A stretch of DNA of 64,000 nucleotides from Corythucha ciliata (taxonomy: Eukaryota > Arthropoda > Insecta > Hemiptera > Tingidae), in assembly GCA_038030265.1 (NCBI GenBank), contig CM075943.1, forward strand, positions 23,374,001-23,438,000, given 5' to 3'. A model generated the notes under the pieces. That model was not told the DNA's origin. It did not search any database and saw nothing but the letters and a program-made list of their open reading frames with translations. Below are positions 36,701 through 48,700 of this stretch, piece after piece. Every line of letters starts with the position of its first letter. The stretch's first letter is position 1. The position numbers and the translations under genes are program-made.

Positions 36701-39700
36701 GGCTAAAAATAGTGATCATTCACGAGTAAAATGGGAGGGGGGAACTCTATGCAACTCCTCTTGAGGAAAACTGGATCCACGCCTGTGGACAGCTTCATTG
36801 GCGAAAATAACAGACGCACCATTGCCTTTTTGCAGGCTTATAACAGAACTTGAATGTTAGAATCGCGTCAATTCACGGTCATCAGTGACTAAATTTGCAC
36901 AGAAACGGCCACTATCCGTCAACAAATAAATATCCACTGGAAAAATGTCGTTTGTAGCCTTCTATTTCGGATTTTATGTCGAAATACTGAAACTTCTCCC
37001 ACGGAAAGTGATACTTTTGGAGCTAAACTAAATTTTAGACCTGAGAGGGTAAACAGAGCTGGCATTACCTCTCCCACCATAAGTATGAATGGCACAGCGG
37101 GCTAAACACGGTTTGAGCTAGCCAAAACACACGAAATTGCGCGTCGATCCTGCAAAAATGTGACTTTAGTCAAAACAAAAATTAGCAAAATCGGTTTCCA
37201 AATAAAGTCGACCCTCGAAAAAGGATTGTCAGCAACAAACATTCGCGAATTTTTGATTTTTGGTGAAACCTACATGGGAAAATGTGTTTTAGTGCATTTC
37301 ATTCTGAAAATGCACTATTGGTCTCGTCGTGATGGTGGCAAACATGGGTCATGTCATGTTTTTTCCACGTTTCAGAACCTCTAGAACACGAATTCAGCGG
37401 TCTCCGGAATTCTACCTCGAACTAGCCCATTTTCTTCATTTTAGCCGTGAAAGGTTCTCATAAAACCGTGAAATAATGCATATTTGATTTGCTATTTCAA
37501 TTACGGCCAGCACTGGGCATCGCATAACCGCAAATTGGTGCGTTCTGTCAATTTCAGCCGCAACAGAGCAGTTTTTTCTCAATTTAACCTGTGGATGAAC
37601 GCTATTTCTCAATTTTAGCCACGACAATTTCACCAATCAAGAACAAACGGTGACAATTTTGCCAATTCGTTTTCTCTCAATTTTACCGCAAATTAGTGCT
37701 TTAGGCCCGTATTCGTAGTCGTCACTTGAGCCACGATAATTTCACCAATCAAATTCTTCGTTACGGCCCTGACTTGAAGGGACGCTCTGACGTCCCCTCC
37801 CCCTCCAGAAGAAAATTAAGACGATGGGAAGGGGATAAAATAAACTTGCCTGGGTGACCCTCACAAAGGACTTCAATTGGAGTCGCTCGTTTTGTGTCAC
37901 CGATTTTTTGGTATCTCTCCTTAAGCGTGTCCGCTTTCAGTCCTTGCCACGGTAGCGAGCCCCTGAGGAAGTACATAAACATATGGCCGAGAGCTTCGAG
38001 ATCGTCCCGCCGACTTTGTTCTGAAAGTTATTAAATTTAAAATAATAAATGAATAAAATAAAACCGTAAGGGTACTGTACGCACGGTGAGGATTTCCTTC
38101 CAGGCCAACCTCAACGACCGGCCGGAGCGTGTGGACCAGACCAGACTTTGACATCAGTTTCAACTGATGTGTGGAGTCTTCAATCAAAGTTAAGGCCCCG
38201 TTCACAAGCTCTATGCTATGCGTCTGTGGAGCCTATGCAACCTATCAAAATGCTTCATTTTTCGAGGGAATAAATTTGTTTGGTTGCATAGACTCCACAG
38301 AACGTAAACATAGAGCTTGTGAACGGGCCTTAAAGGCCTGTTCACAAGCTCTATGTTTTCGTAGTGTGGTGTCTATGCAACCCATCAAAATGCTTCATTT
38401 TTCGAGGGAATAAATTTTTTTGGTTGCATAGACTCCACAAAATGTAAGCATAGAGCTTGTGAGCTTGTAAAGGCTGACTGCTCCGGCTGACTGGTGAAGT
38501 CGGCCCGAACGGGAAATCCTTGCCGTGTGTACGTACCCCTTAGGGTTACTCATAAATTGAAGCCTGTGCACAATTTGATTGCGGAGTAGTACGGTTCTTT
38601 TTCACCAGTCCTCTTCCAACGTTTTTAATTCGTCGAGGACTGGTAGAAAAGGAGTGAATTACAGGCATAATAAATGAGTTCCCCAATGACTTCAAGGAAC
38701 AATGAATGGTGGTGTTTCCATCGAAAGTTAACAAAAAATATTACAAAACCATGAATGCTTTGGAAATCTACAAGTCACAAAAATGGCACCTCTTTCGAAC
38801 CTTAACTTTCGGTGGTGAAATCCACCATTGGAGGGTTATACATCAACCAAAATAATTTACCTTTCCCTAAATGCGTGTTTATGCTCATATACCTTGCTGT
38901 TCCCGTTAAACTTTTATGTTCCCGATAAGGTATATGTTTGTTTGTTTCTAAGTCTATATACTCTTTAGCTAAACCAAAATCTGAAACATAAATAAATAAG
39001 CTTAAGGTCCTCCTTGAGTTAAAGTAGGCGAATTTGTAGGAGGGTGCATCTTACCTATTATATGTATAATTTTATCCTTTTTATTCGCGTTTCTACCGAT
39101 TAAAAAATTTTCGGGTTTGACGTCTCGATAAATGAGATGTCTGCCGTGAACGTATTCTATCCTATGGAGCTGAAAAAATCATCGGTTTTTTAAGAACGGG
39201 TAATAATTCAATTGCAGTAAAAAGGGTGGGAGTGGAGGGATTTTTTTCGTGGAATCCGCGTCCCTAAAAAAAACTTACTAGTTGAGTTGCGATCATGAGT
39301 ACAGTCTTGAGTGAGAACCTCCTTCCACACGCATCGAATAAATCTTCTAACGATGGGCCAAGAAGTTCCATAACAAGGGCGTTATACTTGCCACAAGGGC
39401 CGAAATAGTACACTTCGGGAATGCCCTCTGTAAAATGACCGATAAAGGGAACGGGGAGGGAAGAAATACCAGAAAATGGACGGGGGAAATGGCGGGGAGG
39501 TTGATTAAGGAATAATAACAACAAAATTGAATATTGCCAGGGTGAGGATTGAAAGTTTAATGGTGGATGGGTTTTCAAATGATGAAGATGGAGGGGATAA
39601 TTTTTCGAAATTAGTTAGGAAAATCCTGAAATATAAGTTCAAGTGGGAGAATTAGACGGAATCGAGTGACCAGCTGATAACTTCAGACGAAACTAGGTGG

Positions 39701-42700
39701 TGCATCGAATTCACTTTCAACAAGTATCACATGAAAATAGCACATCTCTGGATAACCGAGAATGATGAGAATCGATTATGAAAGGTTGGGTGTGGCCAGG
39801 GGGGAGTGTGGGAATGAACTGCATCGTTTCTGTCATATTAGTCAATAGGTTTTCGGCCCAGGGAGATTTGAAAGGTGAACGAGAACATACATAGTGTTTA
39901 AGAACCCTTCATATTTTTATTTCTTCCGTTCTCCCGCAATTCTAGGCGAGGAATGGATGAATCGGTTGGAACGAATGATAATTAGAGGGATATAGAGAGG
40001 GGAGAAGGCACCCAGGATTACTTTCTTTTAGCTACAGGTAATGAACTTGGTTTGTGTCGCTCTGTTGACTTCCACCCTGTTTTATTTGCCATCATGGGAA
40101 AAGCACTCGCTATTTTCAGGCCGTTAAAAACTCTTTGAAAGCAATTATTTCCCAAATAATGGGCAATATTGTAGTAGCGGATAAAACAAAAATAATCGCC
40201 TCCACGTATATGAATACTACAAAATAAAACATAATTTGAAGGAGTGTAGGAATGGAGAGGATAGAAGATGCACGGGAAAAACTTACACATTGGATTGCAA
40301 TCTGAAGGAAGGTCTTCAAGGAGAACTTGTGGTCGCACAGAACGAACAGATCCTCTAAAGTCGGCCCAAGAAGTTCCATCACCATGCAGTTGTACTTAGA
40401 ACAGGGACCAAAATGATAAACTTTTGGTAAGCCCTCTGCGTTACACACAACAACACGCAACAAAAAACTGGATAGAGGCTATCAAATACAAAGTCAAACA
40501 ACTACGGAAAGCAACAGGAACAACGAAAAGAAAGAAAAAACAGATGAGTAGGATGATGATGGATAGGAAACCAAGTTTTTGTACACCATCGGAATAACTC
40601 TTAATTACACGCGAAAATGAGTCGGTCACTCTTTTCACGTTTAATTCCCCGGTGTTTTGAAAAGTACTTAAAACTACCTATATTGTGAGGGCTCTCACCA
40701 TGAGTTCCTAAAAGTTTATAAAATCTATACTCGAGGTGAAGCTGCGGAGCTTTTGACTTCATGGGTTCCTATAGAGAAAGCATAAGGCGATTACTTTTTT
40801 ATATAAGTAAATTAACATGAGTCGCCGGAAGAATGGACTTACCATTTTGATGGCAACATGTTCGTTGTTGTAAAGATTTTTCCCTGAAAAAAAAAAAAAA
40901 AATTAAACACGTATTAGACAAAACAAATCAAGAATGTTAAATCCAACATCAAACAGCTTTGAAACTTTTGAAGTACGTATATGTACAATTAGGCCGAGAG
41001 CTGGCGACAGTCCCACTCAACCGGAAGAACATAGTCATGAAAGGTGTGCAAAATGATAGCATATGACCCCCTATTTACGAGTCCGGGAGTCTGCCATGCT
41101 GTATCTGGGGCCTAAAAATTTTATAGCTACCTAATTAAAGTCCTTAATTTTGGACATGAATTTAACCGGAAGAACATAGTCCAGAAACTGGTCTCATACG
41201 ACAGGTTTCATGATCGTCTGCCGGCGTCTGCTTGGGACATTTGCCCTCGGCGGCCAGTCAAACTTCTAAATTAGGGATAATAAAAAACAGGAAGAACGAA
41301 GTTCTGAAAATGGTCACGCCCCCCCCCCCCCCATAGAGGCACCACACAAAACACAATATTTCTTTTTATTTATTTCATTTTTTCTGTATTATTCGTGTTT
41401 CATAACAAATGCTCGATGTGCCCTCCACCTCGTCACACGATACCGACACGCCGATAAGGTAATAGCGTTACGAATTTCGTGCTTAGTACTAATTTCATGG
41501 ATGGCATCCAAAATGCGATTAAGGAACGTATGAGCGCATGAGTGAAGAATTCACTGCATTCGTATTTTTTCGATTTTCTGAGACCAATTTAACGATTTTG
41601 ATTCAATTATTCACCACTAAGACGATAGTTCTCTTTTATTCCCAGTGGCTACAACAGCCTTATTTTGACGATTTCACTTGACAATTTCAAACCTTCATCC
41701 AAATATCTCGGCTATTGCAGTGGCAATGTCCATTTCATCGTAGGTCATTGGAAAGCTTACTATTCGAGGAATTTTTTTCCGCAGAGCGACTCATCTTGAT
41801 AATGCTGTGTGTGAAATTAAAGCTGTTAGAAAACCCATGTTTGATGGTAAAATGGACAGCTTGGGAATTCAGCCCAGCATTAAGGGCATTAAGGGGGGTT
41901 TAAGGGACTTAAACATTAGTTCGGTTAGTTGAAACAGCGTCTCTCAAACCCAAAATGTCTGCTCTTTTCAGAAATGTAATCGGTAATTTTCTGTTACGAA
42001 TAGCTAGGACTCTAGAAATGATTATTGACGAAAAGAACGTGTTTGGCCGAAAAATGACAAAAATACCTGTAACTCGGGAACAAAACGTTTGCGAGCCTAT
42101 GTTCATATGGTGATTTTGGTTCATCCTCGTTAGTACTACGACTGGTTAAACTCCTGATCATTCCTCCTGAAACACCCTGTATACTTACTTAGACATAATA
42201 AAAAGACAATTTTGTGCCCTTTTCAGTGGTGTGCTACAATGTTGCGTGCGACGAAAATTGTGGGAGTTATTGCAGTTTGTTTGAGGAAAACCAGCGATGA
42301 GTTGAAAAAGCGGAAAAGTGCGTTTTTCTCGGAAACGGTTGATATTCGAACCATGGTATATTTGGTCATTTTTGACGCAAATATGTTCTAGAATCACCTC
42401 CTTCATCAATGCTACGTGGACCAAATACACCCAGTCGAGCAAGAATATACCAGCGCAAATTCACCTCTGAAAAGTGTAAAGAGCTTCTAGAGTGTAAAGA
42501 GTAGCTATGCATTTTGAAACGGCTATGCGTCTGTGAAGTCTACGCAACCAAACAAATTTATTCCCTCGAAAAAGGAAGCATTTTTGTAGGTTGCATAGAC
42601 TCCACACAACACAAACATAGAGCTTGTGTGAACGGGCATGGTTTGTGAACGGGGCTTAAGAATATATGGATGCATTTTAAGACAATGCAGACCGCCAGAA

Positions 42701-45700
42701 CGGTGCCGCCGCTTGGAAAAAAACGCAAGTGTGCACCGTGCCTAAATGAGTGAAAATCACTTGAACAGTACGTTTCCGGGTCGATGAAATTCATTGAGGG
42801 CCGAAATTCCCAATTTTTTGTTCGTTTAGCGTGATAGTTTTCTGAATCTGAATGAGTCGTCGGAGGGGCCGGGTAGTGAATTGTCGGTTTTTGGACTGAA
42901 CAAGGAGGAGCAAATTCCGGAGAGACAACGAGTACCGTGCTTCGTGCAAAAGACCTTGGAAGAGCCTCCATGTAGTATATTTCAATTTTCGTTCAGTCGC
43001 CATGGATTTGAACTCAAAATTAATTCAGGCGGCATGCCTTAATGGAAAAAAAGGACGAAATTACTTTCGAACAACTGCCTTTCGTAAAAAGCAATTCTGC
43101 CCAAAGCAGGTTTCCCTCATTAGTGAGGACACTGCACGAAGAATTTAGCGACAGTGGAGAGTCCTATTTAAATTTTTTTTTTTTGCTCCAAGACAAGTTC
43201 CAGCAGAATAATCACTGAATAAAGTTAGTGATCAAAGGGTGGGAGGGGGGCTGTGGTCAGCATTCCAAATACCGGGAATACGAAAACCCTGACATTTTCA
43301 CCATATATTTTAGTCAGCAGAGTGAGTTCAGAAAGCTGCTGACTTGTACATGTACGTCTCATTTTCTATAACTGCACGTGCCCTTCATATCTATTTTTCA
43401 AGCATGGGCTAAGTGGCATCTTGCCATACAGAAAAGCTTAACAAAATTCTTCCAGGAAGGAGTAGCAACATTTAGGATAAGACACGTCACCATCAAAATT
43501 TAGGTCATTAGAAAGTAGCGGAATTCATTATAGAATGTTTTAGGGAGGACTCGGAACGAAATATTCAAAATAAAGCGGCATTCATGGAATACCGAGCAAA
43601 GCAACGAGGGAAATAGGAGTGTTATCCAACCTCTTCTGTTCTCAAACCAAGACACATGAGGTACGAAAATAAATCGCTCGTTCCAAGATCAATTAAGCGT
43701 CACCAATTTTTTGCTTTTTTGCCTTTCCTAAAAGAGGGCAATTACAGAAATTCCGGTCCACTCTGCCGAGGGAGATCTGGGTCGTCTAGGTTTCAACGGC
43801 CTGGCGAGCAAACGAATTTCCATATTCATGTCTATCGAGATTGATGACAGAAGAGGATGAAGAAGGTACAGGGGCGGATAGGAGAAAGAAAAGAAGAAAA
43901 TGTGAACGAGAAATAAAGAAGGGGGAAGTAAAAAAAAAGAATGCTTTGCACCTGCTTCCTCGTACCGTTTGTCTCACCATTTGAAATTCTGAGGGTTTGC
44001 TTTTTGAGTGATGTGAGAATCAAAACTCCTCCCTGATTCTTTCGACTCGTAAATGCTATCTTTCCGCACATCACAAGTGTTCGAAATCAAACTCCATGGT
44101 TTTTTTAATTACCTACACTAAACTTCTCCGATCAGTTTCTCACTTTTCCGACTTTCTTTTTTTTCCAGTCTCATTAACAGAAAGAACCCCCTTTCACCTA
44201 TCATTCAGAGGAAAATCCATCAAATTGATGTACGAAAAACGAGACAGAGAGAGAAGCCCCGGACTCTTAGGGTTTCCATGGATTCAATTACTGTAGCAAA
44301 GGTGATTCAGAAAAGATAGGGGGGGGGGGGTTAAAACCACAAGCGATTGGATTGGCAAGAAGTGGGGGCAAAACAACGCCCACGTTAAAATGTAATAAGG
44401 TATTTCTGTTTCAATGGCCCAGCCACCTTGGCCTAGAATCTTAATATGTGTGAGAAAAGGAGCAAATAAAAACTACCCTTAAAAGATGAACGTGAACGTT
44501 ATTTTGCGCTCATACTTCGATTCCCTCTTCGAAATTTAGTTTTTATAAATAAAGAGCCTGTTTAGACTTACAATTTTCACCCTTCAAAAGATATAACGCG
44601 ATAAAATTAATCGTTAAGTCAACTCTCATAAGAATTCCCAAGTCATGCCACCAACAGCCTGTGGAACGAATGCTAATACGCTTCTCCGGGAGGGCTTTTC
44701 TCATTTGAAATATTTTTGTCAAGAACTAAGAACAAAAAGATTTATTTACTTTGATAAGTAATTCACGTTCAAACACGTTGTCGAGCTTTGTAACCACAAA
44801 AAAAGAAGTACTGATGCATTAAAAAACGCTGCAAACTCTGGAACAATGGATTTGAATAGTTTGCGGTAGGATATAACAGAAGAAAAAAAAATACTGCCTT
44901 CACCGTGCGTAACTAAAACCAGGGATGCATCTGTGGTGTCCGTCGAATCAAACAAATGTACGTCCAAATTCAGAGATCTTCCTTATTTATCGAATACTTG
45001 ACTGGTTCAAAAATGGGTCTATTAAAAAGTGTCATCGAACAGCCGTCAAGGAGGCAAAACAACGTTGAGGAAGTTATCTTAATCCAGCCTGCCCCCCTCC
45101 CATCGAAAAACGAATAATTTTGATAGGTTGCAAAGTCTTGTTCTACTTTTTTACGTCCAGATCACCAGAGCTTATTCAACAGGGGACAGAAGAGGAATTC
45201 GAGATCAAATGCTGTAATTGAATAGGGTGTTTCTAATCATCAACAAAAACAAAATCCTGGCAAACAAGGCAATGAAAACCGGATAGTAGGACATTTTTTT
45301 TTCAAAATTTTACAAGTACAGCTATTCGCTGAATTGCCCTCGAAGGGTGAATTCAGGGCCCTTGGATTTATTGCCCTCTTATTTAAAAAAAAAAAAAAAA
45401 AAAAACTGGTAATGTTTTACTACGTAAGTAGTTGTCCGGGCCACCCTATAGGATAGTTTGAAAGTTCCTAAATTCCCCTCAAACCAGTAATAAGCCAAAA
45501 ACGCCAAAGGAATCAAGAGTGAGACTATCGACAAGCGAACGCCTCAACATTTTGATTTTCTTTAAGAATTCACTAAGCTTGACGCAAATCATATACAGTA
45601 TTTGGGGGGGGGGGTACATTATATCTATAGGAATAAGAAAAAGGTTTCATCAAACTTGCAGAACACAGGACAAAAAAGAAGTGAAAGAGTTTCAAGATTC

Positions 45701-48700
45701 AATATCCTGAGGACTCCTGGCTGAGCTAAGCACTTACAAAATACAAAAAAAGAACCGTGACAAATAAGTAAGGATCAATTTTTCGCGACTATCTTTTTTT
45801 CATCTCTTCTTTATTGTTAGACTCGCACTGCCTTTTCCACTCGACTCATTTAACTGTGAAGGTTCTCTCACCACTATAATTGAACGGCAATGACAATTCG
45901 CCCCCTATTCAGGTCACTGTCATCTTTAATACTTTAATAACAGATTCGTGTTCGGTCCTAAGACGGTGATTGGTGGGGGGGGGGGGGCTGACGGCTAGCC
46001 AGTCTAGCGTCAACCTCACACTTCATGGATAGTTAGGGGTAGGGAGAAACTTATTTCCATTTATCAAACGAGCAAGAACAATGCATGGGTTGCTTTTATA
46101 AATCAAGAAAAACATAAAGTCACAACAAATTGGTCGCAAAAATAAAAAGTTTAAACGAGAAGCCCCTTGGGAAGCCCCTAGCCGACTGTGATTTTTTATT
46201 TATGGTTCTGGGCAAGTAATTCTTTCTAATCAAATTTTCCCAGTAGCTGAAAACACATTTTTTTGTATTTTTCATTGTGTAAAGGTAACAACACGAGCAA
46301 ACAATCAAAGACCATCATGTCACTCAATTTGGAGTGAGATGGAATGATGCATCGGTACGTCATGACAAGATAACACGTTAAAATATACATTTTTGTGTAA
46401 TGGGTTAACACAGAGAACAAGTTTACAATAGGTCTATTCGTTTGTCGTCCCGGACTACTCCGAGCAGCACGAAATTTTGCAACCTCGCGGGTTATCATGT
46501 GAAATAACGCGAAAAAATAATGAAAGGTTAGTACTTTCAGTGCTAATAGTGCAGCTCCGGGCGACAAACGAATAGACCTAATGAGAATGCGATCTCACAA
46601 AAATCAAAATACACCCGAACCGCACTGGGAGCCAACAGGTGACCTATTTTTCATCCTACTTCCAATCGGACTATCACCCCAGATGTTCCACTTAGACTTC
46701 CCATTAAAATAATGGCATGAGGTACTTGCAGAGGGGAAAGGACTAGGAGTTTGAGACCAAGCACTATCCATGTACTGTGTTTATCATTAGAAAATATTCA
46801 CCACAAATAGATCATATCACGTCTAATAACTTCGACCGGTCTCTAAAATGAGATACTGAGATGGGGGGGGGGGCAAAAAACCCATACGTCATAAGTTTCA
46901 ATCTGGGACCTTAACAGTTTAAACATAGAATCTTTCTTGAGCGACAGAGCGACTACAAGGAATAGGGGTTAGAACCTACGGCAGGATTTTACATGCGCAC
47001 TCAATGCCTGCTGCTATGCACTAAACATAAGCCGTGTAGCATTAGCAAAGCTAAGGACAGTAGAGGAAAGGGCTGCAGTCCTGTTTCTGTTTACCTACAC
47101 CAAGGACACAATTTGAGTTCGCCACTCTCAGATCTGGGGGTTCGTTCTGTGAGAAAAGTGAGTGTTACCATAGCTATGAATGTTCCTGTGACGTCATAAC
47201 TAAAACACTCTCCCTGATCCTTGGTACACAAGAGAAGTTTTTCAGGGAACAATGGATGTTCCTACGTTGTATTTTGATAAGAATCTGTCGAAATGACAGT
47301 TAAGGTGTGTTTACACTGAAGTGTCGCGCTACACTTATTGATAAAAATTTAGTGTCAGACACAAATTTCCTTGGTGTAAACACAAACTTCCAGAAATTGT
47401 TATCAGAATTTGTACAGTCAAAATACATGTGTCTGACTCTTTACATTTATGTCGAGACATAAGTGTAGCTACATAAATGTCAGACACTTCCGTGTAAATG
47501 CGCCTTTACAAAGGACATATGACGTCTCCAAATTCAACGTTTCCATCTATCCTTGATGTGAAAGGTTCAGGCCCGTTTTCACCAACTTCTTAAACCACGA
47601 TCAACAACTAATCACGATTACAATGTAAACATTTATATCAGGATTCATATGGGTCGTCATTGGCAACTAATCGCGATCAACTTTAAACGAGATCAATTTT
47701 GTTGGTGAAAATGGGCCTCAGTATCAAGCCACGAAAATCTGCACAATCCACGAGAGCTCTATCTTCTCTTAAAATGCTTGTATAACTCCGAAATGCTTGT
47801 TTAACGTCCGAAAGAAAGAATTCTTGGAAGTTGTGATGAATGATGCGATACTTTTCCTCAAAAAATAAAGGACGTCAACACTGTGTTGTTACCGAGTAGC
47901 TTGGCGTGCCGAAAAAGAAAAAACTAACATCTCTAAATTGTTATTGTTTCTATCTCTCAAGAAAATTACGATAATTATCTATTTCATAATACAGAGCAAA
48001 TTGGAAACAGACTGAGAAAAATCATTAAATATGTTTTCTTAACGTATAAAATACAACTGCTCTTCAGGACAAGTTGGTTTTTTGAGAAAAAAAAAAGTTT
48101 ACTAAAATGAAATTATTAGCGTGCTTGGCTGGCTTTCTATTCGAAGGCATGAACACCAACCGATCCATCGGTTGCGTGCCAAAGGTGATCATTTCGTCGA
48201 GACTAACATTACAACTGGGAAACCCCTTTTTTTCGTGCTTTTATTTCGGGTGCTTCGGAACGTTCTACGATAACCATCTTCTGCTCGTCAGCCAATAAAA
48301 GTAAAATGTTTTTAGGAAACACGGAGGAGAGTCAGTACTTGAACTATGGACCGTTTGTTTTTTAACTTTGTTTCGCTTTGGAACTTCCGTTCATTAACAG
48401 TTCAGAGTTTCAGAGCCCAAAAAGAGCAGACTGAGCTCGATTTCCACTCAGAGGAAGGCCTTGTCCTTGCCTTGCTTTGCAAGTGTCAACTGACGCGAAT
48501 GGGGTAGGTGATCTGAGACTGCAGTGAAGGCTGTGGCTGCGTCGGTGAATTTTCTTCTGTAAACGTCTTCACGATTCCGCCAACTGTCGACGTGATTGGC
48601 GAACATTTTGCCCCTTATCGGAACTGAGAGGATGCAAATGACGTTTAGGATCCTTTCCAACCCGTAATCTCAGAAGACGTAAGTCGACTAAAATAACGCA

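Larger units (their letters stand above)
35226..37290. mobile_element. Repeat element copy B with internal satellite and two later MITEs
   Basis: Collinear with copy A (18602-20536), starting CAGGGGCGTAGCCAGC. It carries the same decayed array and two MITEs absent from copy A (35360-35526 and 36218-36354). The right end seen in copy A is not present; the sequence after about 37290 is rearranged with an inverted duplication. It sits in the CSNK1G intron between exons 7 and 8. Confidence 0.7.

Noticed and set aside
42185..42442. Minus-strand frame ending LEHICV-like, resembling transposase C-termini
   Set aside because: Only a few residues resemble mariner-type ends; no catalytic region or boundary supports it.
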